Assembly (NCBI GenBank): GCA_015075545.1
Contig: JABTUC010000003.1
Coordinates: forward strand, 414,283 to 478,282
Length of the DNA stretch: 64,000 nt
Direction of reading: 5' to 3'
Source of the DNA: Ideonella sp.
GTDB lineage: Bacteria > Pseudomonadota > Gammaproteobacteria > Burkholderiales > Burkholderiaceae_C
The first letter of the stretch is position 1. Each line of letters begins with the position of its first letter. Below, piece after piece: positions 20,265 through 29,686 of this stretch. The position numbers and the translations under genes were made by a program. Below the pieces are notes generated by a model that worked only from the letters and a program-made list of their open reading frames with translations, was not told where the DNA came from and searched no databases.

Positions 20265-21501
20265 CTAGAAACCAGCCTTCGAAGCGCGCGAACACCAGCG
20301 AGGCGTTGGTGCCGCCGAAGCCGAAGCTGTTGGACATCACCGCGCGCAGCAGGCCGTCGTCGAGCCGCTCGCGCAGCACACTGGGCAGCCGGCGGCGGCC
20401 GGGTCGAGCGTCTCGATGTTGGCCGACGCCGCCGCGAAGCCGTGCTGCAGCATCAGCAACGGCGTAGATCGCCTCCTGCACGCCAGCCGCACCGAGCGAA
20501 TGGCCCGACAGCGACTTCGTCGAGCTGATCGCCAGCAGTTTCGCGCCGGGCATCTGGCCAGAACACTCGCGCACCGCGCCGAGTTCGGCCACGTCGCCCA
20601 CCGGTGATGAGGTGCCGTGGGCGTTGATGTAGTCCACCGGCACGCGCACCGTGGCCAGCGCCTGCTGCATGCAGCGCACCGCACCCTCGCCCGACGGCGC
20701 CACCATGTCGTGGCCATCGGGTTGGCGCCGTAGCCCACCAGCTCGGCGGGGATGTTCGCGCCGCGCGCCTGGCGTGCTCGAGCGCCTCGAGCACCACCAT
20801 GCCGCCGCCGCCGGCGATGACGGAAAACCGTCGCGCGCGGTGTCGAAGGCGCGCGAGGCCTGCTCAGGGCGCTCGTTGAAGCCGGTGGACATCGCGCCCA
20901 TGGCGTCGAACAGCAGCGGGCTCCCAGCTCTCCTCCTCGCCGCCGCCGGCGAACACCACGTCCTGCAGGCCCCAGGCGATCAACTGCGCCGCGTGGCCGA
21001 TGCAGTGCGCTGCTGGTGGCGCACGCCGAGGTGATCGAGTAGTTGACGCCGCCAGATGCCGAAGTTCGTCGACAGGCACGCCGAGACGGTGCTGCCATCG
21101 TGCGCGTGACCATGAACGGCCCGACGCGCTTGATGCCCCAGGCGCGCAAGGTATCAGCCGCCCACACCTGGTTGGCGCTCGATGCGCCGCCGCTGCCGGC
21201 GACAGGCCCGGTGCGCGGGTGCGAGCATGCGCCGGGCTCAGGCCCGAGTGCTCGAGCGCCTGCTTCATCGACAGCCAGGCGTACGCCGCCGCGTCGCCAT
21301 GAAGCGCAGTGTGCGCCGGTCGATCGCCGACTCCAGCTCGAGCGCCGGCCGGCCGCTCACCTGGCAGCGCAGACCGCGCTCGGCGTAGACGGGGTTGTGG
21401 CGGATACCCGAGCGGCCCTCGCGCAGGCTGGCCACGACTTCGTCGGTGTTGTTGCCCAGGCTCGAGACGATGCCCTGGCCGGTGACGACCACGCGCCGCA
21501 T
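20265..21501 (-). pseudogene. fabB: FabB-type beta-ketoacyl-ACP synthase (frameshifted)
   Basis: The start [18 protein letters not shown] with [20 protein letters not shown] is typical of FabB (KAS I). Later fragments include VDYINAHGTSSPVGD (active-site histidine) and SNSFGFGGTNASLVFARF (second histidine region). The ATG overlaps the fabA stop as ATGA, so the two are translationally coupled. FabA-FabB pairs make unsaturated fatty acids. Multiple 1-base indels break the frame. A stop at 20265-20267 is reached only after a final shift, so the left end is approximate. Confidence 0.82.
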
Positions 21502-22042
21502 CAGAAGTCCTCGGTCGAAGTGAACAGACCCACCTTCAGATCGGTGGCAGTGTAGATCTCGCGGCCGTCGGCCAGCACGCAGCCGTCGGCGATGCCCATC
21601 ACGAGGTTGCGCTCGATCACGCGCTTCAGGTCGAGCCGGTAGGTGAGCTTGGTCACCTGGCGGCACCTGGCCGAAGAACGATCTCGCCGGCGCCCAGCGC
21701 GCGCGCGCGCGGCCGGGGTTGCCGCGCCAGGCGAGCCAGAACCCACCAGCTGCCACAGCGCGTCGAGGCCGGGCGGCCCGGCATCACCGGGTCGTTCTCG
21801 AAGTGGCAGCCGAAGAACCAGAGATCGGGCCGGATGTCGAGCTCGGCCTCGATGCAGCCCTTGCCGTGCGCGCCACCGTTGTCGTCGATGCGCACGATGC
21901 GGTCGAACATCAGCAGGTTGGGCAGCGGCAGCTGCGCGTTGCCGGGCCGAAGAGTTCGCCGCGGCCGCAGGCGAGCAGCGCCTCGCGGTCGTAGGCGTGG
22001 CGACCTGGCGCGCGCTCGCTCGCGCGCGGTGGCTGGCGTCAT
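21501..22042 (-). pseudogene. fabA: FabA-type 3-hydroxydecanoyl-ACP dehydratase/isomerase (frameshifted)
   Basis: Joined pieces read [58 protein letters not shown] (catalytic His with the FabA HF-x4-PVMPG motif), [39 protein letters not shown] and ending [15 protein letters not shown]. Length is that of FabA (about 175-180 residues). Indels near positions 21,660, 21,770 and 21,940 break it. It is the first gene of a fabA-fabB pair and is divergent from the symporter gene, with a 200-bp spacer likely holding both promoters. Confidence 0.85.
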
Positions 22043-22243
22043 GAGGTGGGAAGGTTCGAATACCGGAAGCTGGCGCACGGATCGCTCAGGCCGACCACGC
22101 GCTGCGCCGATGCGACATGGGACGGCATTTGCCTGCCCCCTGCCTGCGGCCCGAACGCCCCGGCCGCCCGCCCGGAGGCAGGGGCACAATCCGCAGGCCG
22201 GCGGCGCACGCAGCCAGAACAACGACAAGAGGAGCGATTCGAC

Positions 22244-23163
22244 GTGGGCGAAACCATCGACCAGGTGCGGTTGAACTTCAACCCGCAGGCGCAGCTCGGG
22301 CTGTCGCTGGTGCTGGCGCTGGTGATGTTCGGCATCGCGCTGGATCTGCGCATCGCCGATTTCAAGGCGGCGCTCAGGACGCCCAAGGCGCTGGCCATCG
22401 GCCTGGTCAGCCACCATCTGCTGTTTCCGGCGTTCGCAGACTTTCAGGCTGATCCAGTTGATCCGGCCGCTGCCGTCGATCGCGCTCGGCATGCTGCTGG
22501 TGTCGGCGTGCCCGCCCGGGCACATCTCGAACTTCTTCACCCACCGCGCGCGCGGCAACGCCGCGCTGTCGGTGTCGATCAGCACGCTGTCGACGCTGGG
22601 CGCGCTGGTCTTCACGCCGCTCAACGTCGCGCTGTGGGGCTCGCTCGACCGCGAGACCAACGCGCTGCTGCGCTCGTTCTCGATCGACCCGCTGCAGATG
22701 CTGGCCGACCTGGCGCTGATCCTCGCGCTGCCGCTGGCCGCGGGCATGTGGATCGCGCATCGCCACGCGGCGCTGGCCAAGCGGGTGCACGGCCCGATGC
22801 GCAACTTCTCGCTGCTGGTGCTGATCGGCTTCGTGCTCGGCGCGCTGGCGCTGAACTGGGGCTTTTTCCTGCAGTGGGGCGCTACGTCGTGGCCGTGGTG
22901 TTCATCCACAACGCGCTCGCGCTTTCCATCGGCTATGGCCTGGCGCGCGCCGCGGGCTGGCCGAGCGCGACTGCCGGGCGGTGGCGTTCGAGACCGGCAT
23001 CCAGAACTCGGGGCTCGGACTGGTGCTGATCTTCAACTTCTTCGGCGGCCTGGGCGGCATGGCGATCGTCACCGCGTGGTGGGGCATCTGGCACATCTTC
23101 GCCGGCATGGCGCTGTCGACGTTCTGGATGCGGCGCGTTCCGGTTCGTTCGGCGTCAGTCTGA
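22244..23163 (+). pseudogene. Bile acid:sodium symporter (BASS) family transporter (frameshifted)
   Basis: The likely start is GTG 22244 with AAGAGGAG upstream. The pieces [94 protein letters not shown] and [20 protein letters not shown] carry the BASS signatures (the discontinuous-helix GNxALS and ETGxQN motifs). Frame changes occur near 22,440, 22,880 and 22,970. An inner-membrane secondary transporter of organic anions with Na+ is expected. The substrate cannot be inferred. Confidence 0.8.
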
Positions 23164-23214
23164 GACTGCGCGCGCTGCTGCTGTTCGAGCTGGCAAGGGT
23201 AGCATCCGCGCGCT

Positions 23215-23442
23215 ATGAGAATAACCACTGGAACCGTTGTCGCGGGCAAGGTCGTGGTCGAGGGTTGGACCTCCCGGACGGCGCTACCGTCACGGTGCCT
23301 ACGCCTGGGCCCGCTGCGGAGGTTGAGCTGTCCGCGCAAGAGGAGGCCGAGCTCACTCGAGGCAATGGCGGAAGTCGAACGCAGCGAGACCATCTCAGCC
23401 GAAGAGCTGTTTCGCCGGCTCGACCTCAACGCCAGTTCGTGA
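23215..23442 (+). pseudogene. Putative antitoxin of a type II toxin-antitoxin pair (frameshifted)
   Basis: The frame from ATG 23215 reads MRITTGTVVAGKVVVEG. With one base restored near 23267 it continues LDLPDGATVTVPTPGPAAEV and, after a second shift near 23355, ends LEAMAEVERSETISAEELFR before TGA at 23440. This is the length and layout of small antitoxins that precede RelE/ParE toxins. The stop overlaps the GTG start of the next gene (GTGA), the usual coupling. Function is inferred from the partner. Confidence 0.55.
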
Positions 23443-23741
23443 CGCCACGACTGCGAATCTCGGCCCGAGCCGCCGACGAGATCGAACGCGCGGATGCGCA
23501 GGGCGGCGCGTGAGAACAGGCCCGCGATTCCTGGCGCGCTGCGGGACGATCTCGAGGCCGCGTTCAAGCTGCTGTTCCGGCAACCCGGCATAGGGGTGAG
23601 AGTCAGCAATGCGCGGCTAGCCGGAACAAGGCGTTTGTACCTGGGACGCATCCGCTACTTCCTACTACCGTGTCGCGAATGAGCAGATCGCGGTCTTGTC
23701 GAGTCTGGCATGCCAGCCGCGGGCGCGACGCTCGTGTGTAG
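23439..23741 (+). pseudogene. RelE/ParE-type toxin (frameshifted)
   Basis: Starting at GTG 23439, the pieces read RLRISARAADEIERADA, ENRPAIPGALRDDLEAAFK, GIGVRVSNARLAGTRRLYLG and RIRYF, then, after further shifts, YYRV with ANEQIAVLS and WHASRGRDARV before TAG. Residues RRLYLGRIRYF-YYRV and the end WHASRG are characteristic of ParE/RelE ribosome- or gyrase-directed toxins. At least three indels break the frame as given. It overlaps the antitoxin stop. Confidence 0.65.
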
Positions 23742-23829
23742 CGCGGTGACGCCCGATCTTCGCTGTACCAAGACGCGACAGCCGCCTTCGGCGTCATGCG
23801 CGCGCGGCTGACCTCAGACGTTCAGCCGC

Positions 23830-24799
23830 ATGACGGCACAAAGAGTGCTGGTCACCGGCGGCGGCGGCTACGTCTCCGGCGCTCAGGTGGTCGCGGCGCT
23901 GGCCGCGCGCGGCGGCGCGCGGCGCGTGGTCTGCCTCGACGTGCGCGACGTGTTGGCTGAACGACGCCTGAGCGGCGTGGTCTACGCCAGCGCCGACATC
24001 CGCGAGCGCGCCGCCATCGGCGCTGCTGCGCGAGCGGCGGCATCGACGCCGTCGTGCACCTGGCCGCCATCGTGACGCCGGGCGCAGGCCGACCGCGCCT
24101 TCGAGTACGAGGTCGACGTCGTCGGCACGAAGAACGTGCTCGACGCCTGCGTCGCCACGAGGCGTGAACCAGGTGGTGATCTCGTCGTCGGGCGCGGCCT
24201 ACGGCTACCACCCGACAATCCGCCCTGGCTGAGCGAGGACGACCCGATCCGCGGCAGCGAGGGTTGCGTATTCGTGGCACAAGCGCCGCGGTCGAGGAGA
24301 TGCTTGCGCAGTACGCCAGCGCGCGCCGCAGTTGCGGCAGACGGTGTTCGCATCGGCACCATCCTCGGCGCGACGGTGGCCAACCAGATCACCGCGCTGT
24401 TCGACAAGGCGCGCGCCGCTGGCCGTGGCCGGCGCCGACAGCCCGTTCGTCTTCGTGTGGGACCAGGACGTCATCGGCGCCATCGAGCACGCGCTCGACG
24501 GCGCGCGCCTCGGCGTCTACAACGTTGCCGGCGACGGCGCGCTGACGATCCGCGAGATCGCCGCGCGCATGGGCAAGCGCTGCCGCGTGCTGCCGCCGTG
24601 GCTGCTGCTGGCGGCGCTGTGGCTCGGCAAGCGCCTCGGGCGACGCAGTACGGCCCCGCAGCAGCTGCGCTTTCTGCGCTACCGGCCGGTGCTCGCCAAC
24701 CAGCGGCTGAAATCGGTGTTCGGCTACCGGCCGCGCAAGACCTCGGCCGAGGTGTTCGACCTCTGGTGGCAGGCGCGATGCGCGCGCAGCGGATCATGA
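23830..24799 (+). pseudogene. NAD-dependent epimerase/dehydratase family protein (frameshifted)
   Basis: An extended SDR: MTAQRVLVTGGGGYVSGAQV (TGxxGxxG-type Rossmann start), later IDAVVHLAAIV in a shifted frame, EYEVDVVGTKNVLDACVA, ISSSGAAYGYHPD (Ser/Tyr catalytic region), FVWDQDVIGAIEHALDG, GVYNVAGDGALTIREIA and the end KTSAEVFDLWWQARC. Several single-base indels are visible, such as an inserted A before GVNQVV near 24160. It may work on a nucleotide sugar or a hydroxysteroid/aryl substrate. The following SDR gene is close by. Confidence 0.75.
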
Positions 24800-24865
24800 G
24801 CGCGCGCGAGGCCGCGTCGTCGCGCGCCCGGGCAGGCGAGGCCGTGCGAAGAGGGTCCGGTAGTC

Positions 24866-25687
24866 ATGGCGGCGCGCGCGCGAGATACGCGAGCGCGGCG
24901 TCGTGATCACCGGCGCTGCGGGCGGGCTCGGCACGGCGCTGGCCGAGTGCTACGCGGCGCTCGGCGCGAGGCTCGCGCTGCTCGACATCGACGCCGCGCG
25001 CGGCGAGGCGCTCGCGCAGCAGCGCTGCGCGCGGGCGGCGCGCCGGCCTGGCCTTGCCTGCGACCTCGCCGACGAGGGCGCGTGCAGCGCGGCGTCGTCG
25101 CCGATGCGCAGCGCACGCTCGGCGGCATCGACCTGCTGGTCAACAACGCCGGCATCTCGGCGCGGCTGCTGCTGGCCGATGCGACGCCGGCGATCGCGCG
25201 CCGCGTGATGGCCGTCAACTACTTCGGCGCGCTGCACGCGACGCAGGCGGCGCTGCCGTCGCTGCGCGCGCGGCGCGGCCAGATCGTCGTCGTCTCCAGC
25301 GTCGCGGGCTTCGCGCCGCTGGTCGGCCGCACTGCCTACGCGGCGAGCAAGCATGCGCTGCACGGCTTCTTCGACAGCCTGCGCGCCGAGCTGCGCGCCA
25401 GCGGCGTCGCGGTGACGATCGCCTGCCCGTCGTTCATCGCCACCGGCATCGAGCAGGCCGCGCCCGGCGCCGCGCGGCGCGCCACCGGCGGCGACCTCGC
25501 CGAGCCGGCGGCGATCGCGGCGCGCATCGTCGACGCCGCGCGGCGCGGGCAACGGCTGTGTCTGCCGGGGCGTACGCCGCGGCTGGCGTGGTGGTTGAGC
25601 CGCGTCGCGCCCGCCGTGTACGAGCGCATGATGCTGCGCCGCGTCGGCGGCGAGTTCGGACTTGGAAGCGGAAGCAAGACACGATGA
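24866..25687 (+). pseudogene. SDR family oxidoreductase (frameshifted near the N-terminus)
   Basis: Cofactor motif VITGAAGGLGTALAECYAA lies one frame away from the main frame. From about 25,100 the sequence is continuous: GGIDLLVNNAGIS, VVVSSVAGFAPLVGRTAYAA with the catalytic YAASK, and CPSFIATGIEQ. Two or more indels between about 24,895 and 25,110 explain the break, and they are the last ones of the damaged block. The stop overlaps the ATG of the next gene (ACGATGA), showing an operon with the c-heme/propeller gene. Class: classical SDR of the long-chain/ketoreductase type. Confidence 0.75.
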
Positions 25688-27483
25688 CACGTTCGATTCG
25701 ATCCTGCTCGGCCACGGCGCTCGTGCTCGCGGCGCTCGCCGCGGCCGCCGCGCACGCCGCGACGATCACCGTCACCGACGCCGCGGGCAAGCCGCTGGCC
25801 ACCGCCAAGGTGCGCGAGGTCGCCGCCGCGCCGCGAGCGCGCGACACCAGCGATGGCGGTTACCCGGCGCCGGGCAAGCCGCGGGTGGTCGACGTCGACA
25901 TCACGCGCTTCACCGATGCCGCCGGCCGCGCCGCGTTCGCCGACCGTGGCGCCGCGGTGAACTACCTCGTGCGCAAGCCCGGCTATCGCGACGCGACGGT
26001 CGCCGCCGCCGCGGGCCAGGCCGAGGTGCGCGCCGTGCTCGAGGCGCAGACCGACGCGGCGAAGCTCGCCGAGGCCAAGCCGGCCAACGTCTGGCTCGGT
26101 GCACTCGACCTCGACGATCCGCAGCGCAAGCTGCAGTTCATGCTGCAGTGCACGTTCTGCCACCAGCAGGGCAATGCGTTCCTGCACCACGAGCGCCCGG
26201 TGGCCGAGTGGAACGACGCGATCCACCGCATGGTGCGCTACGGCTCGCGGCTGTCGAGCGCCGACCAGCGCGCGCTGCCCGAGCTGCTGCACGCCGGCTG
26301 GCGCCGGCTGCGCGAGCACCCCGAGCTGCTTGCCACGCCGGCGCCGTGGAGCCCGGCGCTGGCCGGCACCACGATCACCGAGTGGCCGATCGGCGACGCG
26401 ATGTCGCAGACGCACGACCAGTTGCTGGGCCGCGACGGTCGGGTCTACGTGGCCGACAACATCCAGGACCGCATCTACCGCATCGACCCGCAGACCAACG
26501 AGGTCACGGTGTTCAAGATCCCGCACCGCGACGGCGAGCCCAACGGCGGCCTGCTGGCGGCGCGGCTGCGCGATTTTCCGCGCCACGACAGCACCTCGAA
26601 CGCGCACTCGCTCGCGCAGTCGGCGCGCGACGGGCACATCTTCGTCACGCCGTCGGCGCAGCGGCGGCTGGTGGAGTTCGACCCCGCCAGCGGCGCCTTC
26701 ACGCTGCACGAGATGGACGGCGGCTTCTACCCGCACACCATCCGCATCGACGCCCAGGATCGCGTCTGGTTCACGCTCGCGCTGTCGAACCAGATCGCGA
26801 TGTTCGATCGCGCGAGCGGGCGCTTCACGCGCTACGACCTGCCCACGCGAAGCTGGCGCGAGTGGCTCACCGTCAAGCTGATCGGGCCGATCTTCGTGCT
26901 GATGGGCTGGGGCGTGCCGCTGGCCAATTGGCTGCCGGTCGACCGCCTGGCCACCGGCACGCCGCTGCCCTACGGCATCGACATCGCGCCCGACGGCAGC
27001 GTCTGGTTCGCGCGGCTGCACACCGCCGAGATCGGCCGCCTCGACCCGGCCACAGGGGCGATCACGATGATCGCCACGCCGTTCCTCGGCCCGCGCCGGC
27101 TGCGCAGCGACGCCGACGGCAACCTGTGGATCTGCGCGTTCCCCGAGTCGGCGATCGCGCGCTACGACCCCAAGGCCGGCACCTTCACACGATTCGACCT
27201 GCCGGTGGTGCCCAAGGGCAGCGAGACGCCGTACTCGCTCAACATCGACAAGCGGCGCGGCATCGTGTGGGTGACCGGCAACCAGTCCGACTCGCTGTAC
27301 GCGCTCGACATCCGGACCCAGGCCTGGCGCACGGTGCCGCTGCCGCGGCGCGTGGCGTTCACGCGCGACATCGAGATCGACGAGCGCGACGGCACGCTCT
27401 ACACCTCGACCTCGAGCTTTCCGAGCTGGCACGTCGAAGACGCTCAGCCGACGATGATCCGGGTGCAGACGGCCGCGCCCTGA
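25684..27483 (+). CDS. Exported mono-heme c-type / virginiamycin B lyase-like beta-propeller protein
   Basis: The 599-residue protein has a signal peptide (about 1-25, ending AAHA), then a carboxypeptidase-regulatory-like domain (TITVTDAAGKPLATAKVREV to about 120). A single heme-binding motif CTFCH lies at residues 156-160, followed by an NHL/Vgb-type propeller (GRDGRVYVADNIQDRIYRID, DGSVWFARLHTAEIGRLDP, ADGNLWICAFPESAIARYDP). A hydrophobic stretch at about 399-419 (LIGPIFVLMGWGVPLANWL) interrupts the propeller. It overlaps the SDR stop and is followed after 3 bp by an MFS gene. A periplasmic sensor or dehydrogenase role is inference. Confidence 0.8.
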   Translation: MTRSIRSCSATALVLAALAAAAAHAATITVTDAAGKPLATAKVREVAAAPRARDTSDGGYPAPGKPRVVDVDITRFTDAAGRAAFADRGAAVNYLVRKPGYRDATVAAAAGQAEVRAVLEAQTDAAKLAEAKPANVWLGALDLDDPQRKLQFMLQCTFCHQQGNAFLHHERPVAEWNDAIHRMVRYGSRLSSADQRALPELLHAGWRRLREHPELLATPAPWSPALAGTTITEWPIGDAMSQTHDQLLGRDGRVYVADNIQDRIYRIDPQTNEVTVFKIPHRDGEPNGGLLAARLRDFPRHDSTSNAHSLAQSARDGHIFVTPSAQRRLVEFDPASGAFTLHEMDGGFYPHTIRIDAQDRVWFTLALSNQIAMFDRASGRFTRYDLPTRSWREWLTVKLIGPIFVLMGWGVPLANWLPVDRLATGTPLPYGIDIAPDGSVWFARLHTAEIGRLDPATGAITMIATPFLGPRRLRSDADGNLWICAFPESAIARYDPKAGTFTRFDLPVVPKGSETPYSLNIDKRRGIVWVTGNQSDSLYALDIRTQAWRTVPLPRRVAFTRDIEIDERDGTLYTSTSSFPSWHVEDAQPTMIRVQTAAP

Positions 27484-27486
27484 GCC

Positions 27487-28689
27487 ATGCCGCTCGTGCT
27501 GCGGCCACCGCTGCGCTGGTTCTACCTCTCGTGCCTGGCCGCGTTCACCGGCGGCCACGTCGTCAACTACACGCTGATCCTCTACGCGCAGGAGGCGATC
27601 GGCTCCGACCTGCTCTCGGGCATCGGCTTCGGCCTCGCATTCGGGCCGCCGGTCGTGCTCGGCTGGGTCGCCGGCGTCTGGTGCGACCGCCTTGCGCCGG
27701 GGCGGCTGATCCACGCCGCGCAGGCGGTGTTCGTGCTCGCCGCCGCGCTGCTGTGGGCGGCCGACGCGACCACCGCCGCCGCCGCGCCGCGCGTGGCGGC
27801 GCTGGTGGCCGGCGCGGCGCTGACCGGCGTCGGCTGGTCGTTCGTGTCGCCGGCGCGCATGGCCACGCTCGGCCAGATCGCGAGCGCCGACGAGATCAAG
27901 CCCGCGTCGGTGATCTTCAACCTGCTGGTGATGGTCGGCTTCGGCCTCGGGCCGCTGGTGCTCGCGCTGGCGCGCAGCCGGCTCGGCTGGCCCGGCGTGT
28001 TCGCCGCCGCGATCGCGTTGTTCGCGCTCGCGTGGCTGGCGCTGCTGCCGGTGCGCACGCGCCCCAGCGCACGTGTGCACGAGCCGGTGGCTGTCGAGAT
28101 CCGGCAGGGCGTGGCGGCGGTGCGCGCCGACGCGCTGCTCGCGCAACTGATGGTCGCGGCGATGGTCGGTTACCTCGCGATGGGGCCGCTGACGGTGCTG
28201 CTGCCCAAGCTCGCGGCCACCCGGCTCGCGCTGAGCGAGGTGCAGCGCGGCAGCTTCCTCGGCGCGCTCGCGCTGGCGCTGATCGCCGGCGGCCTCGTCG
28301 CGCTGGCACTCGCGCCGCGCGCGCACCACGGGCGCACCATCCTCGCCGGCACCGCGCTCGCCGGCGTGTGGCTGGCGGCGCTCGGTCTCGTGCACTCGGC
28401 GTCGTGGGCGCTGCTGCTGCTGGCCGGCGTCGGCGTCGCCGGCGGCCTGGCGCTGTCGCTGATCGTCGCCGGCATCCAGGCGCGCTCGCCCGCGGCGCTG
28501 CGCGGCCGCGTCGTCAGCATGTACACGGTGATCAGCCAGGTCGTTCCGGCCGCCTCGGGCGTGGTGGCCGGAGCGCTGGTGCAGGGCTTCGGCGTCGGCG
28601 CCGCGCTCGTCGCGTGCGGCGCGACGCTGGCACTCGCGATGCTCGTCAATGCGCGCTGGATGGGCGCGCTGCGCGCCCACCAGGGGTAG
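27487..28689 (+). CDS. MFS transporter
   Basis: The 400-residue protein has about twelve hydrophobic spans. Examples are FYLSCLAAFTGGHVVNYTLI at the N-terminus, ALVAGAALTGVGWSF, VIFNLLVMVGFGLGPLVLAL, and SWALLLLAGVGVAGGLALSL near the C-terminus. The layout is that of enterobactin-exporter-like (MFS_3) permeases. It begins 3 bp after the propeller gene stop, so it is translated from the same mRNA. It converges on haoB with a 25-bp gap that holds a short GC-rich hairpin (GCGCGG-CCG-CCGCGC near 28,700). Substrate unknown. Confidence 0.85.
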   Translation: MPLVLRPPLRWFYLSCLAAFTGGHVVNYTLILYAQEAIGSDLLSGIGFGLAFGPPVVLGWVAGVWCDRLAPGRLIHAAQAVFVLAAALLWAADATTAAAAPRVAALVAGAALTGVGWSFVSPARMATLGQIASADEIKPASVIFNLLVMVGFGLGPLVLALARSRLGWPGVFAAAIALFALAWLALLPVRTRPSARVHEPVAVEIRQGVAAVRADALLAQLMVAAMVGYLAMGPLTVLLPKLAATRLALSEVQRGSFLGALALALIAGGLVALALAPRAHHGRTILAGTALAGVWLAALGLVHSASWALLLLAGVGVAGGLALSLIVAGIQARSPAALRGRVVSMYTVISQVVPAASGVVAGALVQGFGVGAALVACGATLALAMLVNARWMGALRAHQG

Positions 28690-28714
28690 GCCGGAGCTCG
28701 CGCGGCCGCCGCGC

Positions 28715-29686
28715 TCAACTCGGTGGATCGGCCGGCGACAGCTCGAACACCGAGTAGCCGCCCGATCGATACACCAGCGTCAGCCCGCGCACGTCGTCCT
28801 GCCGGTTGCCGATCAACGGCAGCAGCCGCGCGACGAGCGTCGCAGCGCTGGCATCGTCCTTCAGCGCGATCGCGCGCACGCGGTTGTCGGGCAGCTTCAT
28901 CACGCTGTAGGCGGTCTGCCCGCCCTCGCGCAGCCAGCCCTTCACGCCGCGCACCGAGCGGTGCACGTCGCCGGAATCGGCGAAGTCCTGGAACGACACG
29001 CCGAGCCGCTGCGCGAACAACTCGCCCAGCAGCACCAGATCGCGCAGGTGCAGCACGACGATGCCGCCGGCCGGCGCCAGCGAGCGCAGCAGCCTGACGC
29101 CCTCGTCCTCGCTCGACACCAGCGCCCGCGCGAAGGTGTCGAACGCGCTGAGCTGCCCTGCGTCGGCAGCACCCCAGAAGTCGCGCTCGATGCCGGCCAC
29201 CTGCCGTTGCTGGCTGCGCCAGCGTTGCGGCACGAACAGCGGCTGCGCCAGATGCTGGTCGAAGCGCATCTCGCCGGCGCCCCAGTGGCGCAACTGACGC
29301 GACGTGTCCCACCACGCCAGCACCGCCATGCCGGGCTTGCGGTGGCGCGCCAGCACCGTCGCGACCGCCTGCGTCTCGGCGCCGGGAACGCTCAAGTACA
29401 GCAGCGGATCGTCGACCTGCGCGCGCCACTGCAGCAGCACCGGGCCGTGTTCGCCGCGCACGATGTCGGCCTCGGCAAGCAGCGCGTCGTCGCCGCCGAG
29501 CACGCGCACGGTCTGCGTGCCGTCGGCGGCGTTCGCCTGCGGCTCGTAGCGGTACGGCGGCGGCGCCGCCAGCGTGCGCCACGCCAGCGCCGCGGCGGCG
29601 GCCAGCAGCACCGCACCGAGCGCCCACAGCAGCGCGCGCAGCGCGCCCGGGCGCATCGGCGCGAGCGCCTGCGCGGCCTCAGGCAT
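28715..29686 (-). CDS. haoB: Hydroxylamine oxidation protein HaoB
   Basis: A protein of about 323 residues, encoded directly after haoA, as in ammonia oxidizers and methanotrophs. It has one N-terminal membrane anchor (ALLWALGAVLLAAAAALAW) and a periplasmic domain with GMAVLAWWDTSRQLRHWG, RDFWGAADAGQLSAFDTFA and WLREGGQTAYSVMKL. These resemble the HaoB family, whose exact role in HAO function is unknown. The ATG at 29686 overlaps the haoA stop (ATGCCTGA), so I prefer it to the upstream ATG at 29707. The end converges with the MFS gene. Confidence 0.75.
   Translation of the reverse strand: MPEAAQALAPMRPGALRALLWALGAVLLAAAAALAWRTLAAPPPYRYEPQANAADGTQTVRVLGGDDALLAEADIVRGEHGPVLLQWRAQVDDPLLYLSVPGAETQAVATVLARHRKPGMAVLAWWDTSRQLRHWGAGEMRFDQHLAQPLFVPQRWRSQQRQVAGIERDFWGAADAGQLSAFDTFARALVSSEDEGVRLLRSLAPAGGIVVLHLRDLVLLGELFAQRLGVSFQDFADSGDVHRSVRGVKGWLREGGQTAYSVMKLPDNRVRAIALKDDASAATLVARLLPLIGNRQDDVRGLTLVYRSGGYSVFELSPADPPS

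Noticed and set aside
14914-25110. Treating the frameshifted block as a genuine pseudogene island or horizontally acquired region
   Set aside because: Conserved residues, normal GC3, the essential-type fabA/fabB genes and mixed insertions/deletions fit sequence error better. Kept as a finding, with read mapping as the deciding test.
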